Shown here piece after piece: positions 30,230 to 39,800 of a stretch of DNA of 64,000 bases (within the stretch, counting starts at the first letter, position 1; each line of letters starts with the position of its first letter). The position numbers and the translations under genes were made by a program. Source of the DNA: Limnomonas spitsbergensis (Eukaryota; Chlorophyta; Chlorophyceae; Chlamydomonadales); NCBI GenBank assembly GCA_037349105.1, contig JAYJMM010000039.1, forward strand, positions 2,604,001-2,668,000, read 5' to 3'. Under the pieces are notes generated by a model. That model was not told the origin of the DNA, did no database searches, and saw only the letters and a program-made list of their open reading frames with translations.

Positions 30230-33200
30230 TAAGGCCAACAGTTCAAAGCCCTCATTTACTCGGGCGCGAACGGGTTGTTTTTAAGCTCCAAGGTAGTCAC
30301 TCAGCTTTGACTCAAGACGGTCGTTTAAGATCAGCCTGACGTTGTTCGCCTTGCTGACGGTAGCTCCCTCAACAGTTGCGCCGCACCGCGGCTAGGATTC
30401 AGACTTCACGGGTTTCGAGACGTAGATTCCTTTCATGTCCTAGACTTGCCAAAGTTCGATGTAGTTATGGGAATTCCGTGGCTGCAACGCATGAATCCAG
30501 CCATCGATTGGAAGAAACGCATCATGACAGTCAAGCATCTTGGTCGCACCCACCGCTACCACGCCGCGTCCGATACGAAAGGAGCGCATGTAGCTAGTTT
30601 GACGATGTCCGCTTTAGAGCTAAAGCAAGCTGTAAAGAGAGGCGATGACGTGTTTCTCATATCTCTAAAGGAGGTATTGGAGAGCAAACCCGGGGACCAT
30701 GTCAAAATTCCCCAGGAAGGTCTACCACTCCCAACAGGCTGGCTGGAACGCTTGAATCAGATTTTGACTCCATACAACGATGTTATCTCACCGGATCACG
30801 ACTGGAAACCCTCATTTCCTCCAGAACGGACAGTGGATCATATGATCGAGCGCATAACGGGCGTTCCCGTCTCACAGCGACCCATGGGGCGCATGGGCCA
30901 AGACGAACTCGAAGAATTGAGAACGCAACTCGCCGATTTCCTTGATAGGGGTTACATCGTGCCTAGTTCTTCTCTGTTTGCATCTCCAATGCTTATGGTC
31001 AAGAGGCCGGGTGAGACTAAACTTCGGTTCTGTCTTGACTACCGGGCACTGAACTCTGCTACCGTCAAGAACGCATACCCCTTGCCCCCGATCCATGATT
31101 TGCTTGATATGTTGCATGGCGCTACTATCTTTAGCAAGATCGACCTGGCAAGAGCATATCATCAAGTTCGGATAGCAGAAGACAGTGCACACATGACAAC
31201 GTTCCGGTGCCGCTATGGGTTATTTGAGTGGCGGGTAATGCCGCTCGGCTTATGTAACGCCCCAGCCACCTTCTAGCGTTTGATCATGGATGTCCTTCGC
31301 CCGCACCTCGACGTCTTCGTGACATGCTATTTGGACGACCTAATCATGTGGTCTAAGAACGAGGAGGAACACTTAGTACACATTGAGACCCTCCTCGCAC
31401 TACTACGGAATGACAAGTTGTATGCTCGGCCGCACAAGTGTGAGTTCGGGAGACGCCGGATCAAGTTTATGGGCCACTATGTCAGCTCCAACGGCATTCG
31501 GACTGGCATTGAAGTGGACCCTGAAAAGATTCGTGCAGTCGCAGAGTGGCCGACGCCTAAGAATGTAAAGGACATACTACAGTTCAAAGGCTTAGCAGAA
31601 TTATACCGACGATTCGTCAAGGATTTCTCCATGATAGCAGCCCCGCTATCGGCACTCACATGCAACGTCAAATGGACGTGGGGTCTAGCACAAGAGGCAT
31701 CGTTTAAGCTACTGAAACATGCTCTTACCCACGCTCCTATCCTGGCTCCTCCTGACTATACACATCCATTTGTAGTCACCTGCGATTCGTCCGGCTTCGC
31801 TGTCGGCATAGTCCTCACCCAAGGCGAGGGGATGGATTTGCGCGTCGTCGCGTACGAAAGCAGAAATATGATTGATGCGGAGACGCATTATGAGAACCAC
31901 GACAAAGAGTTGCTTGCTGTCATACTCGCGCTCAAGAAGTGGGGTTTCCATCTTAGGGGGAAGAAGTTCGTCATACCGTACTGCTACTGTCATTTGGGAG
32001 TTCGATGCCTTTGGGGGTCCGTTTTGAGGCCTTTTAAACTACTCTGGGGGGTTACTTTGGGGGTTCCCAAAAGCATGCAATACATTCTGGTGATACGACT
32101 TTGGGGGTTGATTATTTTAGACTGAGCTGGTAAGTGTCGGCGGTGTATCACTCAAATTCCACACTTGCGTTGGAAAATGTGTGGTGATTCGACTTTGGGG
32201 GTTCGCGCGGACCCCTAATATCGAAGGTGCTACTATTGGGGGTTGCTACCATCTGCGACATAAGCTGTTGTTTGAGGCTCATGATGGCCCGCTTTCCGGC
32301 CACTTAGGGCGCGACAAGACTTACGAACGTCTCTCACGCGCCTTCTATTGGCCTAGGCAGCATCGTATGGTGGATAAGTACTGCAGTACATGTCCATCGT
32401 GCCAGGCTAATAAGCCGAGCCATCAAAGAAGGATGGGGTTGTTACATCCCTTGCCTATCCCTTTCGAGGCTGGTGCATCGTGGTCAATGGACTTCATCAC
32501 CGGTCTCCCCCGCACGAAACACGGGCATGACAACATTTGTACATTCGTCGATCGTATGACCAAGCTGGTAGTTCTAGCTCCCACATCGGTCGAAGTAACA
32601 GAATAGGGCATTGCTGAGTTGTTATGTTCCAATATCTTTAGGCGTTTCGGCATGCCTCGGTCCATCATCAATGAAAGAGACCCCCGGTTCACTTCGGATT
32701 TTTGGAAAGCGCTGGAACACGCCTCAATATGTCACGGCAAATCATCCTCAGACAGACGGTCAGACGGAGAATGCTAACAAGATGGTTGAAGATATGGTAC
32801 GGGCATACGTTTCGCCGTATCAAGATGATTGGGATGAGCACCTCGTATCATGCGAGTTCGCTTACAATGACTCTGAGCATGCTAGTCACCGGTTCACACC
32901 GTTGTACTTGACTCACGGTCGTCACCCAAGGGTTCCCCTCAGCATGGTTCTCAAACCGGATCAGCAGCCTAGCTCTGAAAGGTTCAATGAGTACACCTCC
33001 CGGTTGCGGGCTGAACGGGAACGAGCTCGAGTAGCTCTGAAGGCAGCTCAAGATAGGATGGCAAAGAACGCAAACAAACACCGTCGGGAGTTTACGATTG
33101 AGGTGGGCGACACAGCGTGGCTTGCTGCAACCCATCTCCGCCTGCCTAGAGCATTGCGGGCAACGAGAAAGCTTCAGCCTCGGTACTACGGCCCGTACAA

Positions 33201-33594
33201 AATCATCTAGGTTCTGTCGGACGTTGCGTACAAGCTGGAGTTGCCGGCTCACTTCAAAATCCATCCCGTCATTCACATCTCGCATCTCAAAGCGAATGAG
33301 GACGGATCCCTAGACTTCCCGCAGCGCCCGGCATACACAGCCCCTCCGCCGCCGGTCGTTCAAGGTGATGATGAGGAAGAGGAAGATTATTTCCATGTAG
33401 AGGCGATCAGATCGCATCGGTTCCGGGGGAAAGGACAGCGACGTGAGACCTCCTAACTGGTCAAGTGGATTGGCTACGGTGAAGATGAGAATGTTTGGAT
33501 TACTGAGACACGACTTCGGGTTGACATGCAAGACGGGCTAGTAGATGGATTAATTGCTGACTATGTCCGCCGGACATCAGGTGATCTGACGTAG
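30230..33594 (+). pseudogene. Chromovirus pol (protease, RT, RNase H, integrase, chromodomain), several stops
   Basis: Protease: the active-site triplet reads Y-S-G (LIYSGAN) instead of D-S/T-G, and two stops follow. Reverse transcriptase: the frame from 30446 has LRFCLDYRALNSATVKNAYPLP and FSKIDLARAYHQV; a TAG (31274-31276) sits in the conserved PATF(Q)R segment; then YLDD (31328-31339). RNase H starts at FVVTCDSSGFAVG but is cut at about 31980. Integrase: a zinc finger with HDGPLSGHLG and CSTCPSC, catalytic MDFITG, RDPRFTS and TDGQTENANK; TAG at 32604-32606, a frameshift near 32700, TAG at 33208-33210. A chromodomain (YFHVEAIRSHR, LVKWIGYG) contains a TAA at 33454-33456. Confidence 0.9.
31982..32230. 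other. Foreign segment replacing the RNase H to integrase junction
   Basis: After KKFVIPY the pol homology stops and resumes at GCYHLRHKLLFEAH about 270 bp later. The intervening text contains four or five TTTGGGGGTT words and two copies of a GTGATWCGACTTTGGGGGTT segment (about 32090 and 32183). About 150 or more residues of RNase H and the connection are missing. Confidence 0.7.
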
Positions 33595-33621
33595 TAAGGC
33601 TCCGAGGGCGTCGCCTGATTG

Positions 33622-34159
33622 AAAGGGGGGGAGAATGTAACTAACATAGAGGCACTTATAATGCCTTAGAATGCCTCCTTGTTTCCATGCCTATTGTATC
33701 CATGCTAGTAGCTAGGATATCAAACCATTAGCATTGAGACTAGTTCGCCTATTACTCTAGGCGGATTGAAGCCGTTTCCGTTTGTGTCTCTTTTCCGAAT
33801 CTCCTTCCGAAGTTCGGTGATTACTATAACTGCCATGACTAGCTGATTGTAGCCATGACGCTTTGACACCATGACATGCTGACTAAGTTCCATGACACTC
33901 TGACTGTGTCCATGAGTCTACTATGCATGGTAGTAATTGTTATTTGTCATAGACTTGGGCATGTCTAGTCTGCCTTGTCTACTTATACTCTGGCCTTCTA
34001 GTTTCAAAGAGATTGTTATTGTATCAGTTGACTGCACGGTTGTTACTGCGTTGTAACAAGAGGCTGCCACATCGTCCCTGACTCCCCGACTCTGAGACTC
34101 CCCGTTTCCCCGTCACTTGAAGACTCGCTCTCACAAGTAAGAGTTGCTCATGTTATACA
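33622..34159 (+). repeat. Polypurine tract and 3' LTR of the chromovirus
   Basis: AAAGGGGGGGAGA at 33622-33634 is followed by the LTR starting TGTAACTAACATAGAGGC. It ends near TTATACA (34159). The small divergence from the 5' LTR contrasts with the many stops in pol, so some stops may predate the last transposition. Confidence 0.85.
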
Positions 34160-34958
34160 GCGGAAGAGGGACAAGTGGTCAAGACGGACATGACCGCCCG
34201 CAGCCTGACTGATAAGCTACCGCTATGGCAGAATATGTACAAATGAGGGTTGGGTGCGTGCACACGGTGCTTGGAGACAAGCTTGATAAAACCGATTTCA
34301 TCTACGGAGACTTTTTGAGTCTCAGGGCCCAGATAGAGGTGTAACGTCCTTGACCTACTACGCACATGAGATGTCTTTCAAAGACAACAGCTACTTCATG
34401 GGCTTTACCCCTCCCCCCACCGGGCAGTTTGCCTGGCCTTGCCAATGCCTTGGTTCAAATTAGCCGCTGCCGTGATGCCTTGCAACTCCTGCTCATGTCT
34501 ATGTTGTAGTACAACGAGAAACAGCGCCTTCAGGCTCGCAGCAAGTACAAGGCAGCGTTGAAGCTGAACCAGCATGGGGTACAAGGGATGAAGCGGTTGA
34601 GAAAGCTAGCAGACAGAACTCGCCAGAGAGAGGCTGCGTTGTGGAGCTAGTGGAGCAGGTGCTGAAACATGCATGTCCTCCAAATCGACATTCAGTCCTC
34701 CACATCCATATTCACCATCACGGTTTAGCATCTCTAGGCTGGGGAGTAGGACAAGCTTTGGCCATGGCACTTAACCCCAAGAGGGGCAAAGATACGTCGG
34801 GCTGCCTTTTCCTTTTGGGGGGGGTATTTCTTTCTCCTTTGTGCTCTTCTCCTTCTTTACCTCTTACCTTAAGTTTCTTTTCCTTCAACGGGACAGTTGG
34901 GCGCCCACGCGGCCGAACCTTGTTGAGCAGGGTCTAGAGGTGTAATGTCATTGACTTA
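34160..34958 (+). mobile_element. LINE-like 3' remnants
   Basis: Two copies of a recurring 3'-terminal motif, GAGGTGTAAYGTNNTTGAC, occur at about 34345 and 34938. The second is preceded by a T/C-rich tract and by GCGCCCACGCGGCCGAACC, the same order as at 63090 behind a LINE reverse transcriptase fragment. The segment at 34530-34650 reads SKYKAALKLNQHGVQGMKR and resembles SKCKAALKLNQH on the minus strand at about 36080-36130, so this piece is dispersed. No intact gene is present. Confidence 0.5.
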
Positions 34959-35470
34959 CCTCCAAGTTGTAGAGCATCGTTGTTGTTTCTTCTTTGTAAC
35001 TTATTTTCTGCTCTTCCTTTTACTTGCATAGCATGTGCGTTGAAAATGCACAATTTGTGAAGGTGGGTTCTTCCCTTCCACATACCTCTCCTACGGTCCG
35101 CCCTTTCTAAAACATTCAAGATTAAGGAGCAGGTGGCAGGATCGGTCTGGAGCCAACGGGGGCCCGTGCACAAGTCTTTGACTTATGTTTGTCATACACC
35201 TGCTCGTGTATGGTATTTTCCAGGAGCTTTCAAGGGTTATAGGAAAGCTCTGAGGTGGGTCGGCAGGGCCCAAACTAGCAGGTGTCTATGCAATAGCCTC
35301 ATACATGGTACTGCACCGCATGTTGGAAACCAATGTTCTTTTGGGATGGGTGCATGCCGCCTGTTGTAACCAGATCCTTTTGTGTTATACTTGCCAGACA
35401 TCTTCTTTGGGGATGGGTCTAGAGTCCAGACTGCCGGGCGAAACCAGCAGGTGCCTGGAGCCTATGCTTT
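34959..35470. other. Unassigned stretch
   Basis: About 500 bases with no recognised gene or repeat; open frames are short and unlike known families. Confidence 0.4.
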
Positions 35471-35474
35471 TCTT

Positions 35475-35790
35475 CAATTCTGACTGTGGAAAGTTTTTTC
35501 TTCACGGGCTATTTGAATAATTCTGACTGCGGAAAGTTTTTTCTTCATGGGCTATTTAAAGAATTCTGACTGTGGAAAGTGTTTTTCTTCACGGGCTATT
35601 TTATTGATTCTGACTGCAGGAAGTTTTTTCTTCATGGGCTATTTTATTAATTCTGACTATGGAAAGTTTTTTCTTCACGGGCTATTTTATTAATTCTGAC
35701 TGCGGAAGTTTTTCTTCACGGGCTATTTTAATAATTCTGACTGTGGAAAGTTTTTTTCTTCACGGGCTATTTTATTGATTCTAATTGGAC
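35475..35790. repeat. About 43-bp tandem repeat
   Basis: Seven copies of a unit with core ATTCTGACTGYGGAAAGTTTT, then TTCTTCACGGGCTATTT, with ATTRATT between copies. Small substitutions separate the copies. No coding role is seen. Confidence 0.9.
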
Positions 35791-36127
35791 ACACCACGCA
35801 CACATCCGGTCTGGTCCGAACTAGCTTAAGATGCAATTTTTTCGGATTCTGCCGATCCTACTTTTGATGCTCGCTTCGTGTTCTGATCACCACCAGGTGG
35901 TGAGGGCCGCATGGCAGGCAGTTTTCCATTTCTGCCAAACTGCATGGCTTCCGGTATCTTGACCTACCATATCGGTCTACACCGACTGCGACACATCCAA
36001 GCCAAGCATACCATAATGCGGCCTTCCTGCTGACAGGGACACGTCCCAGCCTTCACGCCCCTGACGCGCGCAGAACATCCAAGACCGGCACTACGTGCTG
36101 GTTCAGCTTCAACGCTGCCTTACACTT
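35791..36127. other. Unassigned stretch with a dispersed fragment
   Basis: No gene is recognised. On the minus strand 36075-36130 reads CSKCKAALKLNQHVVPVLD, related to the plus-strand text at about 34540. Confidence 0.4.
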
Positions 36128-36345
36128 GCTGCAAACCTGAAGGTGCTCTTTCTCGGGCAAACCTGAAGGTGCTCTTTCTCGGGCAAACCTGAAGGTGCTC
36201 TTTCTCGGGCAAACCTGAAGGTGCTGTTTCTCAGGCAAACCTGAAGGTGCTGTTTCTCGGGCAAACCTGAAGGTGCTGTTTCTCGGGCAAACCTGAAGGT
36301 GCTGTTTCTCGGGCAAACCTGAAGGTGATGTTTCTCGGGCCAACT
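36128..36345. repeat. 26-bp tandem repeat
   Basis: Eight copies of a unit reading CGGGCAAACCTGAAGGTGC, then TCTTTCT or TGTTTCT. The unit's period is not a multiple of three, so the frames it keeps open are not evidence of a gene. Confidence 0.92.
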
Positions 36346-36589
36346 GCGACACTCGGGCACAGAGCCACTCACGCAGGCGCTCATATGATACAGTTCCCAT
36401 GGTGAACCCAGCGCAAACTTCCCAACAGATTTATCAGTCCTCTTTATCTCCCGTAAAAGAATCAAAATCACACGCAAGTCTTGACGCATAACTTGGCATG
36501 CAGCACCAAAAGCAGACAGTTAATATTCCCCAGGTCTAGCCATGGGGCCCACCCCTATCCACAGTCCATGGCCACTCTCCTTTTGTTCC

Positions 36590-36706
36590 TTTCCTAGTTT
36601 AGGGGTTAGGGTTTGGTCTTCCTTTTCTTCTTTTCTCCCTTCTGAACAGTTGGGCGCCCACACGGCCGAGCTTTGAGCGGGCCCAGAGGTGTAACGTTAT
36701 TGACAG
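36590..36706 (+). mobile_element. LINE-type 3' end
   Basis: A TTCCTTTTCTTCTTTTCTCCC tract, then GGGCGCCCACACGGCCGAGC, then CCAGAGGTGTAACGTTATTGAC. This matches the ends at 34938 and 63125 in order and orientation. Confidence 0.55.
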
Positions 36707-36774
36707 TTTCCGTAAACAAGCCCTACCACATCAATTTTTTGTGTCCACGAATAACTACTCCCATGGTGGCCCCG

Positions 36775-36860
36775 CAGGTCCACTCAAGAAGCGGTGCTCC
36801 CTCAGCTCCTTGATCACAGTTTCCGTAAACAAGCCCAACCATATCCACATTTCGCGCCCA
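36775..36860 (-). repeat. Extra copy of kinase exon 7 end
   Basis: On the minus strand, text encoding ELREHRFLSG occurs a second time (about 36780-36812) about 110 bases downstream of its first appearance in exon 7. A short stretch of GTTTCCGTAAACAAGCCC is also duplicated nearby (36705 and 36820). It lies beyond the stop codon at 36861-36863 and could offer an alternative 3' exon. Confidence 0.6.
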
Positions 36861-39800
36861 CTAATCCTCTGGCAGCGCCACAGTTCCACTCAGGAAGCGA
36901 TGCTCCCTCAGCTCCTGGGCCCCGCCTTGGCTACCCAGTCGAGCATCCACCCTCTGCCTTAGCAGGCTGCGCATGAAATACTGGCAGCACTGGCTCACCT
37001 GCAACACAGCAAGCATCTGGTCATGCACCCATGCAGTCATGCGTCCATACGGCCATGCACCCATGCGGTCATGCGCCCATGCGGTCATGCACCAATGCGG
37101 TCATGAGATCACACAGCCACGTGGTCATGAGTCCATGGCATGCCCGCGAGGCCATGGCATGCCCAACTGGCTACACTTCAAAACACAGAATGCATCCGTC
37201 CATGGAAATCTGCTGCGGAGATCCATCTAGAGCTTCGTGTACTGACAACGTTTGGCAAAAAACGCGCATCCACATGGCTTGCAATAACCCTGGACCGTTC
37301 ACAAACATGGTAGCATCAGAGGGTAGCATGCATTGCACCTGCACAATGCCTCTTGTTTGGCTTAGAGACCACCTTCGGCTTAGAGCCCACTTTGGGCTTA
37401 GATCTCACCTACGGCTTAGATCCCACCTACGGCTTAGATCCCACCTACGGCTTAGATCTCACCTTCGGCTTAGATCTCACCTTCGGCTTAGATCCCACCT
37501 TCGGCTTAGATCCCACCTTCGGCTGGCCGCCCCGCGGCCGCCAAAGGCCCCATTGAGGCCAAACCTTGACCGGCCAACTGCAAGAGGCCTAAGCGGTCTG
37601 GCTGACCATGCTTGAGGCCTCCGGCTCAAGGCCAGGAGGTAGCCGAAGTAGCTTCAGTGCAGGCCAGCCAAGAAAGAAGGGCCACATATCCTACACATGC
37701 ATGCCAGCATATAATCAACCTGCCTGGGGACGTTCTGGAAACTGTGGTGACCTCATTGTGATGTTGTAGAGGGTGCGCTCCTGGGAAGGAGCGCAGAACG
37801 GAGCATACCCGAACAAGCACTCAAAGGTGAGGATACCCAGGGACCTGTGTGACCAGGGACGAACACATGCCAGGTTCAAGATTAAATCATTAACACCAAC
37901 AAGCACATGAAGGTAAGGATGCCCAAGAACCTAAGGTGTGGCAACGGGGACAAACACATGCCAAGGTCCAGATTGAAACCCTCAACCCAAAGAAGCACTT
38001 GAAGGTGAGAAAGCCCATAAAGCTGCCTGACCAGGAACAAATGTGTGTCAGGGTTGAGAGCAAAACCCTTGACCCGAACAAACACTCAAGTTTGAGAATA
38101 CCCAAGGAGCTGTCTGACCAGGAACAAACACATGTCAGGTCAAGGGGATCCTGGGCATCCTTACGAAGAACCTTCCTATGTATCATGGGCCAAAGTGCGA
38201 GAGGCTTGTGGAGGCTCCTACTCCTCATGACTCATCAAACCTGGCCAAGATATACAAGTCGGGGCTCCAGGATCTAGGGCACAAGTAATAGCTTGATAGG
38301 CTTCAAAGGTTCATTAACCCTGACCTGGACATACATGCAAGGGTTGACACTTGATAGTCACTAGTCAGCATCCCCTCTCAATGACCTTAGGACTCCGGGC
38401 CTGTAACACACTCACCACCAGTCTGAAGCTGGAGAGTAGCCAGCATCCCCCTTCCCCATAGCCTCAGGCGACACGTAGCCCTGTCCCATCCACACACTCC
38501 CTACCAGTCTGAGGCTGGGGAGTAGCCAGCATCCCCCTTCTCCATAGCCTCAGGAGGCCCGTAGTCCTGGCCCATCCACACTCACCACCAGTCTGAGGCT
38601 GGGGAGTAGCCAGCATCCCCCTTCTCCATAGCCTCAGGCGACACGTAGTCCTGACCCATCCACACTCACCACCAGTCTGAGGCTGGGGAGTAGCCAGCAT
38701 CCCCCTTCTCCATAGCCTCAGGCGACACGTAGTCCTGGCCCATCCACACTCACCACCAGTCTGAGGCTGGGGAGTAGCCAGCACCCCCCTTCTCCATAGC
38801 CTCAGGCGACACGTAGTCCTGACCCATCCACACTCACCACCAGTCTGAGGCTGGGGAGTAGCCAGCATCCCCCTTCTCCATAGCCTCAGGCGACACGTAG
38901 TCCTGGCCCATCCACACTCACCACCAGTCTGAGGCTGGGGAGTAGCCAGCTCCCCTCCCCTCAATAATCTCGGGCGACACGTAGTCTAATGTGCCCCAGA
39001 AGCGGTGGGGATGCTGCTCAGGGGCAGCTTCCGGGGAAATGGGCGCTGCGGCTACATTCACCGGGAGAATGCTGACAACGCTGCCCCGGCTGGCAGGCCC
39101 ACCGCCCCGGCTGGCAGGCCCACTGCCTAAGCTAGTAGGCCCATCCTTGAGGGAAACCTCATGCTTCCCCACTGCTGCTGCTGCTGCGCTGCTGCTCTCC
39201 TGCCCCCCTGCCTTGCCGCCGCTGCTGGCGGCTTGCCTGCCAGCCCCCGAGCAGGACTGGCACAGGTCGAAGTCCAGCAGCAGGATGCGCAAGTCAGACG
39301 CGCTGCCTGCACGCAACAGCGGGATCGCTTTTCGAGATGCTTCAATGCTGTTTTGAAGGCACCATGTCTCTTCACGCTATTTTTTCACACTTTCCCTCCT
39401 CTTCACACTGCCAGGTCATTTCGAATACGTGTCTCACCTGATGAGACGCAGCAGGGCGGTAGCAGGGCACGCACAGCAGCACATTGATCTTCGGGTCTTT
39501 GCGGCTGCTTACGCTCCCCATCGCCCCCCTCCTCCTCTTCCTTGTCGCTGCCCCCCGCATGATCCTTCCCCTGAGGGGGTGTGAGTCACAGAGAACTTGG
39601 GCCCGCAGCATCTCCCCCTGACATTATAGAAAGCCAGAGGCCCATCATGGACAGAATGGGCAAGGTCTGGCAGGCATGGACATGTTTTTTTGTGGCTTTA
39701 CGAGGCTAGTGGCCCATCATGGTCCATGATTCATGGACAGGTCTGGCAGGCTAGACCTCTCTTAGTCTCATGGGAAGGATGGGACAGATGTAGAAGGCAT

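Larger units (their letters stand above)
28044..34159 (+). mobile_element. Ty3/gypsy chromovirus, degraded
   Basis: LTR retrotransposon with 5' LTR about 28044-28575 and 3' LTR about 33636-34159, both starting TGTAAC. A polypurine tract AAAGGGGGGGAGA (33622-33634) precedes the 3' LTR. A likely primer-binding site TGGTTCCAGAAGCC follows the 5' LTR. Order inside: gag with zinc knuckle, protease, reverse transcriptase, RNase H, integrase, chromodomain, all on the plus strand. Several stops, a frameshift, a 150-bp inverted duplication in gag and a replaced RNase H/integrase junction make this copy inactive. Flanks CACCG and CAGCG could be a 5-bp duplication with one mismatch, depending on where the 3' LTR ends. 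Confidence 0.93.
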
